From an uncultured Sphingomonadaceae bacterium (GTDB lineage Bacteria; Pseudomonadota; Alphaproteobacteria; Sphingomonadales; Sphingomonadaceae), in contig CANMWO010000002.1 in the NCBI GenBank assembly GCA_947501695.1, positions 699,327 to 763,326 of the forward strand: a stretch of DNA of 64,000 nucleotides, given 5' to 3'. Shown here piece after piece: positions 18,038 to 27,192 of the stretch. The position numbers were made by a program, and so were the translations under genes. How positions within the stretch are numbered: position 1 is the stretch's first letter; each line of letters begins with the position of its first letter. The notes below the pieces were generated by a model that was given only the letters and a program-made list of their open reading frames with translations, did no database searches and was not told the origin of the DNA.

Positions 18038-18131
18038 GTGTTCACTCCTCAACAATATTTTGGGCAAACCGGAATTTGGGGGACCGGGTCTGCCGAGATA
18101 GTCCCTGCTCAAAGAAGGGACCTGGTTTATG

Positions 18132-18200
18132 AAGGCGGGAGCAGTTTGTTTCGACCAGCTCGGGGAAGAGCTTTGAGACTTATGCTGCTGCTCCCACCTC
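18132..18200 (-). promoter_or_regulatory. Long hairpin in the urcA leader
   Basis: On the minus strand, the segment from 18200 to 18188 (GAGGTGGGAGCAG) pairs with that from 18144 to 18132 (CTGCTCCCGCCTT) over 13 bp. The enclosed loop contains a smaller AGCTC/GAGCT hairpin (18157-18172). The two non-Watson-Crick pairs are G-U on the minus strand but A-C mismatches on the plus strand, so the structure is better as a urcA-sense RNA. It lies about 100-160 bases upstream of the urcA start. Role unknown: attenuator, leader RNA or mRNA stabiliser. Confidence 0.5.
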
Positions 18201-18280
18201 GTATTCTTAGATACGGGAAGGGTGGTCGGCGAGCATCCGAACTTCGATAAACAGCCATTTTGGTCGGTGAACAACAAAAT

Positions 18281-18312
18281 GCTTCGACCAACGACCATGG
18301 GGCGTCGATCAA
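18281..18312. promoter_or_regulatory. Candidate LytTR operator upstream of urcA
   Basis: GCTTCGACCAA (18281-18291) and GCGTCGATCAA (18302-18312) match at nine of eleven positions and are exactly 21 bp apart, like the pair upstream of the LytS/LytTR operon. On the minus strand a weak promoter (TTGTTC, 17 bases, TTTATC at 18274-18246) follows about ten bases downstream. The repeat orientation relative to the gene is opposite to that of the kinase promoter, which lowers certainty. Confidence 0.5.
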
Positions 18313-18320
18313 AGTAAATC

Positions 18321-18355
18321 TATGTAACTTTTGTTACTATTCAATTAGTTACATA
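18321..18355. repeat. Nested GTAAC/GTTAC inverted repeats
   Basis: TATGTAAC (18321-18328) and GTTACATA (18348-18355) are perfect 8-bp inverted arms, and a further GTTAC (18333-18337) pairs with the first arm at four bases spacing. It lies between the 3' end of thiSG and the urcA upstream region. It could be an operator or a weak AT-rich terminator for thiSG; no GC-rich stem or T-run supports the latter strongly. Confidence 0.35.
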
Positions 18356-18383
18356 TGACACCGAATCAGGGTGTATTACGGGG

Positions 18384-19397
18384 TTAAATCAGCCCAGACA
18401 GAGGACTCGAGGGGTCTGCGTACATCCGCCGACCCATTCGGCCCGACAGATAAGCCTCCCGTCCGGCTTCCACCGCAAGCTTCATTGCGCGGGCCATGCG
18501 GACGGGTTGTTTGGCTTCTGCAATGGCAGTATTCATCAACACACCATCACAGCCCAGTTCCATCGCCACAGCGGCATCGCTGGCTGTACCCACGCCAGCG
18601 TCGACCAATACTGGAACACCGGCCCCTTCGACAATCAAACGGATGGTGACGCGGTTTTGAATCCCCAGCCCCGACCCAATCGGCGCGCCCAAGGGCATGA
18701 TCGCAACAGCCCCTGCATCCTCCAGCTGTTTCGCAGCAATGGGATCATCGACACAATAGACCATTGGCTTGAAGCCTTCTTTGGCCAGCACCTCGGTTGC
18801 TTCCAAAGTCTCCCGCATATTAGGATAAAGCGTCTTCGCTTCGCCGAGCACTTCTAGTTTCACCAGATCCCAGCCGCCTGCCTCGCGCGCCAGTCGCAAT
18901 GTGCGGATCGCATCATCGGCGTTAAAGCAGCCTGCGGTATTGGGCAGATAGGTGGTCTTCTTGGGATCAATAAAGTCCGTCAGCATCGGTTGGTTACGAT
19001 CCATGACATTCACCCGCCGAACGGCAACCGTCACAATCTCCGCACCCGCCGCTTCTACAGCTGCAGCATTTTCTTCAAAATCCTTATACTTTCCAGTGCC
19101 GACAATCAGACGGGATGTGAATTTCTGCCCTGCTACGCTCCAGCCATCGTCAACGGCCACATCGCCAGCATGATCGCCCCCACCTACAAAATGAACGATT
19201 TCGAGTTGATCGCCATTTTCAACCATAACGTCCGCTAGCGTGGAACGCGTTACGATTTCGCGGTTCCGCTCGACAGCCACCTTCTCGGGTTCCAGATCAA
19301 GCGACCGGACCAGATCGGCGACGGTCATCCCGCCCGCAATCTGTTTGCTATCGCCATTTAGCTGAATTGAAATTTCTGGCATTACCAATGTTTCCAT
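18384..19397 (-). CDS. thiG: Fused sulfur carrier ThiS and thiazole synthase ThiG
   Basis: Makes the thiazole phosphate of thiamine from deoxyxylulose phosphate, dehydroglycine and ThiS-thiocarboxylate. Residues 6-74 are a ubiquitin-like ThiS domain ending in [10 protein letters not shown]. Residues from about 84 on are ThiG, with the Schiff-base Lys180 ([10 protein letters not shown]), [21 protein letters not shown] and [12 protein letters not shown]. ThiS normally needs a free C-terminal Gly-Gly, so the fusion implies cleavage after the glycines or a different sulfur route. A second ATG five codons in ([10 protein letters not shown]) may be the true start. No TPP riboswitch is visible in the 80-base leader. 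Divergent from aroQ. Confidence 0.95.
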   Translation of the reverse strand: METLVMPEISIQLNGDSKQIAGGMTVADLVRSLDLEPEKVAVERNREIVTRSTLADVMVENGDQLEIVHFVGGGDHAGDVAVDDGWSVAGQKFTSRLIVGTGKYKDFEENAAAVEAAGAEIVTVAVRRVNVMDRNQPMLTDFIDPKKTTYLPNTAGCFNADDAIRTLRLAREAGGWDLVKLEVLGEAKTLYPNMRETLEATEVLAKEGFKPMVYCVDDPIAAKQLEDAGAVAIMPLGAPIGSGLGIQNRVTIRLIVEGAGVPVLVDAGVGTASDAAVAMELGCDGVLMNTAIAEAKQPVRMARAMKLAVEAGREAYLSGRMGRRMYADPSSPLSGLI

Positions 19398-19479
19398 CTG
19401 TTTGATCTCGCTTTTCGGAATCGAGCCCTATAAAGAGGCCATATAAACAGCTAAGCAGTGCCGCAACCAAAAGCACGAT

Positions 19480-19947
19480 ATGGGGGACAATATATTGTCA
19501 GAGGGAACAAGCTCAAAAAAGACAGTCTTTGTCCTGAACGGGCCCAACCTCAATTTGCTGGGCATGCGGGAACCAGAAATTTATGGGTCAGATACCCTTG
19601 ATGATATTGCCGGACGGCTCGAAGATCAGGCGCACGATCTGAACCTTGAAGTCGATATCCGCCAAAGCAATCATGAAGGTCATCTCGTCGATTGGCTGCA
19701 GGAAGCCGCTGCCGACGAAGCGCAGGCAGTGATTTTGAATGCGGGCGCGCTGACTCACACTTCGATTGCCCTGCATGACGCGATCAAAGCGATCGCGGTA
19801 CCGGTAATCGAGGTGCACCTATCCAATCCGGCGGCGCGTGAAGAGTTTCGGCATAAGAGTTTAATTGCACCGGTTGCAAAAGGAACGATTTGCGGCTTTG
19901 GTGCTTTGGGTTATCAATTGGCGCTCGACGCTGCCAACAAGCTTTAG
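19480..19947 (+). CDS. aroQ: Type II 3-dehydroquinate dehydratase
   Basis: Third step of the shikimate pathway: dehydration of 3-dehydroquinate to 3-dehydroshikimate in the cytoplasm, as a dodecamer. The 155-residue product has [19 protein letters not shown] with the catalytic Tyr35, [24 protein letters not shown] and [17 protein letters not shown] with the active-site His. The N-terminus has about ten extra residues before the first strand, and a later start (for example TTG at 19496-19498) cannot be excluded. First gene of an aroQ-accB-accC run, the standard alphaproteobacterial arrangement. Confidence 0.97.
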   Translation: MGDNILSEGTSSKKTVFVLNGPNLNLLGMREPEIYGSDTLDDIAGRLEDQAHDLNLEVDIRQSNHEGHLVDWLQEAAADEAQAVILNAGALTHTSIALHDAIKAIAVPVIEVHLSNPAAREEFRHKSLIAPVAKGTICGFGALGYQLALDAANKL

Positions 19948-19979
19948 AAGATAATTTTAATTTAATATGGGAACCAGAA

Positions 19980-20459
19980 ATGGCCGCAAAAAAAGATAGT
20001 GATGGCAGCATGAATGTAGATCTCGACATTGTTCGGGAGCTTGCCGGGATATTGGATGGCGCTGGCCTTAGCGAAATTGAAGTCGAGGATGGCGACCGCA
20101 AAATCCGCGTCTCTCGCGGCGGCAGTGGTGGTGTATCTGCCCCAGTTCATGCCGTAGCTGCGCCCGCCCCGATGCCAGCACCCGCAGTTGCAGCCGAAGC
20201 CGCACCGCCACCTGCTGATGATCATGCAGGCGCGCAAAAATCACCGATGGTCGGCACGGCCTATCTGGCGCCGGACCCAGAGGCAGCCAATTTTGTTAGC
20301 GTCGGCGATAAAGTCGCTGCAGGTGACACCGTTTTGATCATTGAAGCCATGAAGGTCATGAACCCAATTTCGGCCGAAAGCGCTGGCACTGTGAAAGCGA
20401 TATTGGTCGAAAACGGCCAACCGGTCGAATTTGACCAACCGCTGGTTGTGATTGCGTAG
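19980..20459 (+). CDS. accB: Biotin carboxyl carrier protein of acetyl-CoA carboxylase
   Basis: Carries biotin for the first committed step of fatty acid synthesis. The 159-residue product has an N-terminal helical region ([20 protein letters not shown]), an Ala/Pro-rich linker at about residues 54-80, and a biotinyl domain with the modified Lys125 in [13 protein letters not shown] 19980 starts the conserved protein; the upstream open frame belongs to the end of aroQ in another frame. It is 32 bases after aroQ and 14 bases before accC, so all three genes likely share a transcript. Confidence 0.97.
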   Translation: MAAKKDSDGSMNVDLDIVRELAGILDGAGLSEIEVEDGDRKIRVSRGGSGGVSAPVHAVAAPAPMPAPAVAAEAAPPPADDHAGAQKSPMVGTAYLAPDPEAANFVSVGDKVAAGDTVLIIEAMKVMNPISAESAGTVKAILVENGQPVEFDQPLVVIA

Positions 20460-20473
20460 ATGAGGCCCGGCGC

Positions 20474-21826
20474 ATGACCATCAACAAAATCCTTATCGCC
20501 AATCGCGGCGAAATCGCGCTTCGCATCTTACGCGCGGCGCGGGAGCTCGGTATCGAAACTGTTGCGGTACACAGCACTGCGGACGAAGACGCGATGCATG
20601 TCCGGCTGGCGCATGAAGCCATCTGTATTGGGCCGCCATCAGCGACTGACAGCTATCTCAGCATTCCGGCCATCATATCCGCAGCGGAAATCAGCGGCGC
20701 GGATGCTATCCATCCCGGCTATGGCTTCCTTTCTGAAAACGCGCATTTCGCCGAAGTGGTCGAAGCGCATGACATTAAATGGATTGGCCCCAAGCCCGAA
20801 CATATTAAAGTCATGGGCGACAAGGTTGCAGCCAAAAAGACCGCAGGCGAACTGGGCATTCCTTTGGTGCCCGGCTCTGATGGCGCAGTAAGCGAGATTG
20901 AGGAAGCGAAAAAAGTGGCCGCCGACGTTGGCTATCCGGTCATCATCAAGGCAGCTTCGGGCGGCGGCGGACGCGGCATGAAGGTCGTGAACAGTGAAAC
21001 CGAGCTGGAAACGCAGATGAAGCAGGCTGGCACCGAAGCCAAAGCGGCTTTCGGTGATGCGACGGTTTATATTGAAAAATATCTCGGCGATCCGCGCCAT
21101 ATTGAATTTCAGGTCTTTGGCGACGGCCGCGGCAATGCCATTCATCTGGGCGAACGCGATTGCTCACTGCAACGCCGTCACCAGAAGGTACTTGAAGAAG
21201 CACCTTCACCCGTGATCAGCGCGCAACAGCGCGAGCGTATGGGCAAGGTCTGCGTCGATGCCATGAAGGGCATGGGCTATCGCGGCGCGGGTACGATCGA
21301 ATTTCTCTACGAGAATGACGAATTCTACTTCATCGAAATGAATACGCGTCTGCAGGTAGAACATCCGGTAACGGAAATGATTACCGGCTTTGACTTGGTC
21401 CGCGAACAGATCCGTATTGCAGATGGCCGCGATCTTTCTGTCACGCAGGAAGAACTGGAATTCAAGGGCCACGCGATTGAATGTCGGATCAATGCAGAGA
21501 ATCCCAAAACCTTCGCCCCATCACCGGGCAAGGTGATCAGCTATCACGCCCCCGGCGGCATGCATGTGCGCGTCGATAGCGGGCTTTATGCCGGATATTC
21601 GATCCCGCCTTATTATGACAGCATGATTGCGAAGCTGATTGTTTATGGCCGGACTCGCGATGGATGCATGATGCGGCTGGCCCGCGCGCTGGACGAATTT
21701 GTCATCGAAGGGGTTGAAACGACCATACCGCTGCATCAAAAACTGGTATATGATGAAGGTTTCCAATCAGGCGAATATACGATCAAATGGCTAGAAGAAT
21801 GGCTGGAAAAGGACGCAGAAGCTTAG
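20474..21826 (+). CDS. accC: Acetyl-CoA carboxylase, biotin carboxylase subunit
   Basis: ATP-dependent carboxylation of the biotin on AccB. The 450-residue product has the expected length. It opens with the biotin carboxylase N-terminal domain ([30 protein letters not shown]), then an ATP-grasp domain with the glycine-rich loop [14 protein letters not shown], and contains the catalytic motif [20 protein letters not shown]. The C-terminal domain follows ([23 protein letters not shown]). Stands directly behind accB. Confidence 0.98.
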   Translation: MTINKILIANRGEIALRILRAARELGIETVAVHSTADEDAMHVRLAHEAICIGPPSATDSYLSIPAIISAAEISGADAIHPGYGFLSENAHFAEVVEAHDIKWIGPKPEHIKVMGDKVAAKKTAGELGIPLVPGSDGAVSEIEEAKKVAADVGYPVIIKAASGGGGRGMKVVNSETELETQMKQAGTEAKAAFGDATVYIEKYLGDPRHIEFQVFGDGRGNAIHLGERDCSLQRRHQKVLEEAPSPVISAQQRERMGKVCVDAMKGMGYRGAGTIEFLYENDEFYFIEMNTRLQVEHPVTEMITGFDLVREQIRIADGRDLSVTQEELEFKGHAIECRINAENPKTFAPSPGKVISYHAPGGMHVRVDSGLYAGYSIPPYYDSMIAKLIVYGRTRDGCMMRLARALDEFVIEGVETTIPLHQKLVYDEGFQSGEYTIKWLEEWLEKDAEA

Positions 21827-21974
21827 TTTTGCGTCACAATCCATCGAATTTTGTTCATATAACTCGATTCTTTCCTGAATATTACAGCCCAATTCAGCTG
21901 AATGACAGGGTTAATAAGCTATGACTTGTTCCACAGATGCGGCAAATGGGGTCGCGTAGTTATGGAGCGAGCCT

Positions 21975-23006
21975 ATGCGACTATTTTATATAACCGGCCT
22001 GATGGCAGCCACGATGCTGACACCAGCGACAGCCTCCGCCGCTGATATTGCACCAAATTTGAACAACAACATGCGCGCAATCACTGTTGATCTCACTGGC
22101 ACCGTTGCCCTGCAACGCGATGGCCGCGGAGAGCGTAGAGCCAATCGCGGAAACCGGGGCAACGGAAACCGTGAAGCGCGACGCGCCAATCGGGGCAATC
22201 GAGAAGCGCGGCAAGCTAATCGCGGCAACCGAGAAGCCCGCCGGGCAGGACGAGCCGAAAACCGCAATAATCGCGGGCGCGCTAATGTGCTGACCGAAGG
22301 CGATCGTGCAGAGCAGCGGCAAAACCGCCGCGCCAATCGGCAGCGAGATGGTAATGCGAACCGTAACGTCTCGCGCAGCCGCGCTGATGTTGGGCGTTCG
22401 AACAGGCAAGCTCGCCGGGATACTGTCCAACGCAGTGAACGCCGCTCAAACCGCCGCGCAAATGCCCGTGGTGACCGGAACAGAGATGGCCGGGTGGACC
22501 GCCGCTTTGATCGGAACCGTGATGGGCGCATTGATCGCCGGTTTGACCGCAACAATAATGGCCGCGTCGATCGGCGGGTAGACCGCAACCGTGACGGTCG
22601 GATTGATCGTCGCTATCGTGATGGACGGCGTTATGGTTATCGCGACAATCGCAAGGGATATCGAAAAGGCTATCGCGATGGACGCCGTGGCTATAAAAAA
22701 TGGAACCGCAGCTGGCGCAACGACCGGCGCTATAACTGGAGAAAATATCGCAAGGCGAACCGCCACTATTATCGACCAGGCCGTTATTATTCGCCCTATC
22801 GGAACCATAGTTACCGGCGCTGGAATATCGGCATTTATCTCGGATCGTCCTTCTACGGATCGCGCTACTGGATAAACGACCCATGGCGCTATCGCCTGCC
22901 ACCCGCTTACGGGGGCCATCGCTGGGTTCGTTACTATGACGATGTTCTGTTGATCGACACATATGACGGCCGCGTGGTCGATGTGATCTACGACTTCTTC
23001 TATTAA
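21975..23006 (+). CDS. Arg/Asn-rich exported protein with RcnB-like C-terminus and EF-hand-loop-like repeats
   Basis: The 343-residue exported protein has a signal peptide (residues 1-23), then a very basic low-complexity region. Residues 56-90 repeat ANRGNREARR three times. Residues 167-214 hold four 12-residue units of the form DRNRDGR(V/I)DRRF, whose D1-N3-D5-G6-D9 spacing copies a calcium-binding EF-hand loop. An Arg/Tyr/Gly-rich stretch follows. The last 80 residues look like the RcnB family (PPAYGGHRWVRYYDDVLLID, VVDVIYDFFY), small periplasmic proteins first described in nickel/cobalt homeostasis. It ends in a strong terminator. The repeat number is probably variable between strains. 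Confidence 0.82.
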   Translation: MRLFYITGLMAATMLTPATASAADIAPNLNNNMRAITVDLTGTVALQRDGRGERRANRGNRGNGNREARRANRGNREARQANRGNREARRAGRAENRNNRGRANVLTEGDRAEQRQNRRANRQRDGNANRNVSRSRADVGRSNRQARRDTVQRSERRSNRRANARGDRNRDGRVDRRFDRNRDGRIDRRFDRNNNGRVDRRVDRNRDGRIDRRYRDGRRYGYRDNRKGYRKGYRDGRRGYKKWNRSWRNDRRYNWRKYRKANRHYYRPGRYYSPYRNHSYRRWNIGIYLGSSFYGSRYWINDPWRYRLPPAYGGHRWVRYYDDVLLIDTYDGRVVDVIYDFFY

Positions 23007-23042
23007 GTCGCGGAGCAAACGGAAATCAGTTTCCTTAGGTGA

Positions 23043-23070
23043 GGCCCGCAATCAGAGATGATTGCGGGCC
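23043..23070 (+). terminator. Rho-independent terminator
   Basis: GGCCCGCAATCA and TGATTGCGGGCC form a perfect 12-bp stem around a GAGA tetraloop, 36 bases after the RcnB-like gene. Only two T residues follow directly, then GATCTATATTATC. Position and stability make it a convincing terminator. Confidence 0.8.
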
Positions 23071-23147
23071 TTGATCTATATTATCTCTTGAAACCATCTG
23101 CCGCCCGTCGCACACAGGGCAAAAGACCTAATGGGAAAGATTGAGAT

Positions 23148-24443
23148 ATGATCCGACATCTGATTGCGATTGCAGCATTGGGCTTTGCAGCCCCGATTTC
23201 GGCGGCGGACGAAAAGCCGATGGCACCCGTTACCATTATTAAAGTCGGCAATCTCATCGCCGATCCCTCCAAAGGTGCTTCTGGCCCAGCGACGATCACC
23301 GTAAGCGACGGCAAAATTATTGCTATCAGCCAAGGATCGGTTGTCCCCTCTGCGCCGGAGGATCATGTCACTATCGTCGATATGTCGGACAAGACAGTTA
23401 TGCCCGGGCTAATCGATCTACACGTCCACCTGACCGGCGATCCAGGCGGAGATTTTTGGAAACAGGCAACCGAACCAGCCGAATGGGGTGTAGTTGTCGG
23501 TGCCAAAAACGCACTGGTAACCGCTAAGGCAGGCTTCACTACTGTCCGCGAAGCGGGGTCTTCACAATATTCTGCCTTCTCGCTGCGCAAAGGTACAGCC
23601 GAGGGTGTGATACCCGGACCGCGCATCATTGCCGCCGGCCCGGCGCTAGCCATTGTCGGCGGCCATGGCGATACGACCGGCTTCAAGGAAGATATTAACG
23701 ATAGCTTGGCCAGCGGCTATAGCTGCACTGGTCCTGTTCAATGCGCAGAGAAAGTCCGCAAGGCCTCCCGCGCAGGCTCTGACATTATCAAAATTACCGC
23801 CACTGGCGGCGTGCTTTCTCAACAGGGCCGCGGTCTCGAAGCCCATTTTACCGATGCTGAAATGACGTCCATTGCCGACACAGCTCATTCGCTTGGATTA
23901 AAAGTCATGGCCCATGCGCACGGTGCACGCGGGATCGAAGCAGCAGCACGCGCTGGTATCGACACGATCGACCATGGCACGTTTGCAGATGAGGCTGCGC
24001 TCAAGGCTATGAAAGCCAATGGCTCTGCGCTTGTCCCGACTCTCATGGCATTTCAGGGTGTGAGCGAAGGCCTCGGCAAAGGTATCTACACCCCGGTAGT
24101 GGAAAATAAGATCCGCGAAACATTGGGTAGCGTTGGCAAAGCCGTCACCATGGCCAAGAAAATGGGCGTGCCAGTCGCCTTTGGCACCGATGCTGGAGTA
24201 TTCGGTCATGGCCGCAATGCAGAAGAATTTGCCCTGATGGTCCGCCACGGACTTACCGCGCGCGAAGCGGTGGCCAGTGCCACCACCCTCGCCGCTGAAG
24301 TCCTCGGCATGGAAGGCCAGATTGGCCGCATTGCCAATGGCTATTCTGCTGATCTCATTGCCTTTGATGGTAATCCGCTCGAAGATGTCACGGTACTGGA
24401 GAATATCGACTGGGTGATGATCCGCGGCCGCGTGATTGACTGA
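23148..24443 (+). CDS. Exported metal-dependent amidohydrolase (prolidase/imidazolonepropionase-like)
   Basis: The 431-residue amidohydrolase has a signal peptide (MIRHLIAIAALGFAAPISAA). Metal ligands of the binuclear type are visible: HVH in GLIDLHVHLTG, a likely carboxylated Lys in IIKITATGG, His in VMAHAHGARG, His in DTIDHGTF, and the Asp in VAFGTDAGVF. It resembles the secreted Xaa-Pro/Xaa-Arg dipeptidase group of the superfamily, but the substrate cannot be fixed. The oxygenase gene starts eight bases after its stop, so the two form an operon. Confidence 0.93.
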   Translation: MIRHLIAIAALGFAAPISAADEKPMAPVTIIKVGNLIADPSKGASGPATITVSDGKIIAISQGSVVPSAPEDHVTIVDMSDKTVMPGLIDLHVHLTGDPGGDFWKQATEPAEWGVVVGAKNALVTAKAGFTTVREAGSSQYSAFSLRKGTAEGVIPGPRIIAAGPALAIVGGHGDTTGFKEDINDSLASGYSCTGPVQCAEKVRKASRAGSDIIKITATGGVLSQQGRGLEAHFTDAEMTSIADTAHSLGLKVMAHAHGARGIEAAARAGIDTIDHGTFADEAALKAMKANGSALVPTLMAFQGVSEGLGKGIYTPVVENKIRETLGSVGKAVTMAKKMGVPVAFGTDAGVFGHGRNAEEFALMVRHGLTAREAVASATTLAAEVLGMEGQIGRIANGYSADLIAFDGNPLEDVTVLENIDWVMIRGRVID

Positions 24444-24451
24444 GGTGCGCC

Positions 24452-25150
24452 ATGACGACAGCCACCAAAACCAAAGCGACCAAATATAATAGCCCCAAAC
24501 GGATGGTCGAGCTGAGCCGGCGGGTCACCGATACGCTCAATGCTCATCCCCAGGTGCAATGGCTGGAAAGCCCGCATGCGCAGCTATTTGTGCACCAGAA
24601 TTTCCTGTCCGATGCCGATTGCGCCTTGCTGATTAATATGATCGATGCCGATTCAACGCCATCAAGTGTGTACGAGACAAAAAAATCTACAGATTTTCGG
24701 ACCAGCTACAGCTGCAATGTCAAGATAGATGATCCGGATATTCAGCGGATCGAAAAATCCATCTCTGACCTGATGGGACTGGAAAACGACCATAGCGAAG
24801 TTTTACAGGGACAGCGCTATGAAGTCGGTCAGGAATTCAAGGATCATCATGATTTCTTTCACGAGTCCGAACAATATTGGAAGAATGAGGAAACCAATGG
24901 CGGGCAGCGCAGTTGGACCGCTATGGCCTATCTCAATGAACCGGAAGAAGGTGGAGCAACCGCGTTCCCGCAACTCGAATATAAGGTCGAACCGCGCAAA
25001 GGCATGCTGCTAATCTGGAATAATATGGGCCCTGATGGCAGGCCCAATCTCAACACGCTTCATGCCGGAACTCCGGTTGTCAAAGGCACGAAATATATCA
25101 TCACGAAATGGTTCCGCCTCAATCGCTGGCACGGTCGCCCCGCGCAATAA
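24452..25150 (+). CDS. Prolyl 4-hydroxylase-like 2-oxoglutarate/Fe(II) oxygenase
   Basis: The 232-residue double-stranded beta-helix oxygenase is without a signal peptide. The iron triad is His132-x-Asp134 (FKDHHDFF) and the His of LNTLHAGTPV, and the 2-oxoglutarate Lys is in GTKYIITKWFR. The approach sequence RYEVGQEF and the EEGGATAFPQL strand fit the prolyl 4-hydroxylase alpha-subunit family. It probably hydroxylates a peptide or protein side chain in the cytoplasm. It is coupled to the preceding amidohydrolase gene by an eight-base gap; both may act in proline-peptide metabolism, but this is inference. Confidence 0.92.
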   Translation: MTTATKTKATKYNSPKRMVELSRRVTDTLNAHPQVQWLESPHAQLFVHQNFLSDADCALLINMIDADSTPSSVYETKKSTDFRTSYSCNVKIDDPDIQRIEKSISDLMGLENDHSEVLQGQRYEVGQEFKDHHDFFHESEQYWKNEETNGGQRSWTAMAYLNEPEEGGATAFPQLEYKVEPRKGMLLIWNNMGPDGRPNLNTLHAGTPVVKGTKYIITKWFRLNRWHGRPAQ

Positions 25151-25156
25151 GGCGCT

Positions 25157-25173
25157 GATATTAAAATAATATC
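25157..25173. repeat. AT-rich perfect palindrome
   Basis: GATATTA-AAA-TAATATC is a perfect 7-bp inverted repeat just after the oxygenase gene and about 150 bases before the DUF885 gene. It could be an operator for the latter or a weak terminator. A second, GC-rich pair (TGCCCG/CGGGCA, 25191-25213) follows in the same gap. Confidence 0.3.
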
Positions 25174-25322
25174 CGGAATGAGTCTGGAGATGCCCGGCAA
25201 CAGATAGCGGGCAATCACTGACCAACAACACATGCCCTTCGACAAACGACATCAGCAATCGTTGCAGGTGAAACCAAGCCGTGTTAGCCATGCATAACAG
25301 CTTTTTAAATTAGGGAATCATC

Positions 25323-27158
25323 ATGATCAACAAGTCTCTCGCTCTGCTAGCCAGCGCTAGCCTACTCGCCACCGCTTCGGCCGCAAATGCCAATAGTCTG
25401 TCCGTGACCAGCGCCGCAGCTATCCAAGAAGAAGCCGCAGCGCCGGCGGAGAGCGAAAGCGAAACGTTGAAGGCACTGTTCGCAAAAAGTGATGCGGACA
25501 GTCTGCAGCGCAACCCCATTGGCGCTTTGTTCCGCGGCGACGAACGCTATGCTGACCGTCTCGGTGATTATATCAGCGATGAATATTTCGCGGCCGAACT
25601 GGCTGCTGAAGAAAGCGAACTCGCCGCCCTGATGGCTATCGACCGCAGCAAGCTGAGCGTAACCGACAAGATTGCCTATGATGTGTTCGAGCGGAACAAA
25701 AAGCAGGCCATTAAAGGCATGTCCGATGAGATTATGGCTCTGACGGTTGTTCGTCCACTCAATCATTTTAGTGGCTTTCACACTTTTTATCCCACCTTTG
25801 CATCCGGCAAGGGGGCAGCTCCCTTCAAAACGGTCAAAAATTACGAAGATAATTTGAAACGTCATGTTGAGTTTGTCACGCTGATTGACCGCTCAGTTGG
25901 CCGGTTCCGTCAAGGTATGGACAGCGGCGTAGTCGAAACCAAGCTGACCGTTGGCAATGTCATTGAACAGCTCGCGACACAAATTGGCCTGGGTCTTGAG
26001 AAAAGCCCGTTCATGGCACCGACACAGGCATTTCCTGAAGACTTCAGCGACGCTGACAAAGCCCGTTTAACCAAAGAATATGAGGCGATGACGACAAAAA
26101 TCTTCGCGTCCTACCAGACCATGCATGATTTTCTGAAAAACGAATATCTACCGGTTGCCCGCGAAGGTGTAGGCCTATCCTACATGAAGGGCGGCGATGT
26201 GATGTATAAGCATCTGATCGAAAACACGACCACCCTGCCTTTGGAAGCCGACTATATTCATAATCTTGGTGTTAGCGAAGTCACCCGGATCAAAACCGAA
26301 ATGGAAGCGATCAAGGATGAAGTGGGCTTTGAAGGCACCCTGTCCGAATTCTTCACCTATTTGCGGACCGATTCGAAATTTCATCCGGAATCTCGCGAGG
26401 CGCTGACCCAAGGCTATTATGATCTCGGCAAAAAGGTCGACAAAGTCATTGCAACGCAGTTCAAAGTGCTGCCCAAATCCCCGCTCGAAATTCGACCTTA
26501 TGATGAATCGATCGAAAAATTTCAGGCAGGCGGTTCCTATCAGGGCGGAACGCCGGATGGCTCTCGCCCCGGTGTATTTTATTTCAACGCATATGACCTG
26601 CCATCGCGCAACACATCAGGCATGACAACGCTGTACTTGCATGAAGGCGCGCCTGGTCACCATTTCCAGATATCGTTGGCGCAGGAGAATGAAGCACTTC
26701 CAAATTTCATGCGTTTTGGCGGTAACACCGCCTATGTCGAAGGTTGGGCGCTTTATTCAGAGAAGCTGGGCTTCCCGATGGAGCTGTTTGACGACCCCTA
26801 TCAGCGTTTCGGTCATCTCGATGACGAAATGCTCCGGGCGATGCGGCTAGTTGTCGATACGGGCCTACACAGCAAAAAATGGACCCGCGAACAAGCGATC
26901 AAATATATGCTCGATAACAGCAGCATGGGCGAGACCGATGCTACCGCCGAAGTCGAGCGCTATATCGCCATCCCGTCACAAGCATTGGCTTATAAAATCG
27001 GCGCATTGACTATCCAGCGACTGAAGAAAAAGGCGCAGGACGGTCTGGGTGAAAAATTCGACCCGCGCGAATTCCACGATCAAGTGCTCAATACCGGTTC
27101 CCTGCCGATGACGGTGCTGGAGAAGAAGATCGACGACTGGATTGCTACACAGATCTAA
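25323..27158 (+). CDS. Exported DUF885-family putative metallopeptidase
   Basis: The 611-residue DUF885 protein has a Sec signal peptide (LALLASASLLATASAANA). The family's HExxxGHH motif is present as HEGAPGHH at about residue 440, followed by YVEGWALYSEKLGF, which supplies the third metal-ligand Glu. The family is regarded as zinc carboxypeptidase/oligopeptidase-like. GGGAATCATC before the ATG gives a modest ribosome binding site. It belongs to a run of mostly exported hydrolases in this part of the window. Confidence 0.93.
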   Translation: MINKSLALLASASLLATASAANANSLSVTSAAAIQEEAAAPAESESETLKALFAKSDADSLQRNPIGALFRGDERYADRLGDYISDEYFAAELAAEESELAALMAIDRSKLSVTDKIAYDVFERNKKQAIKGMSDEIMALTVVRPLNHFSGFHTFYPTFASGKGAAPFKTVKNYEDNLKRHVEFVTLIDRSVGRFRQGMDSGVVETKLTVGNVIEQLATQIGLGLEKSPFMAPTQAFPEDFSDADKARLTKEYEAMTTKIFASYQTMHDFLKNEYLPVAREGVGLSYMKGGDVMYKHLIENTTTLPLEADYIHNLGVSEVTRIKTEMEAIKDEVGFEGTLSEFFTYLRTDSKFHPESREALTQGYYDLGKKVDKVIATQFKVLPKSPLEIRPYDESIEKFQAGGSYQGGTPDGSRPGVFYFNAYDLPSRNTSGMTTLYLHEGAPGHHFQISLAQENEALPNFMRFGGNTAYVEGWALYSEKLGFPMELFDDPYQRFGHLDDEMLRAMRLVVDTGLHSKKWTREQAIKYMLDNSSMGETDATAEVERYIAIPSQALAYKIGALTIQRLKKKAQDGLGEKFDPREFHDQVLNTGSLPMTVLEKKIDDWIATQI

Positions 27159-27192
27159 TTTGATCTGACTGGTCAATTTTTCAAATCCCTAT

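Noticed and set aside
19398-19479. Possible TPP riboswitch before thiSG
   Set aside because: The gap is too short and lacks the thi-box.
22282-22962. 226-codon minus-strand frame inside the RcnB-like gene
   Set aside because: A low-complexity mirror of the Arg-rich repeat; long antisense frames are expected in such DNA.
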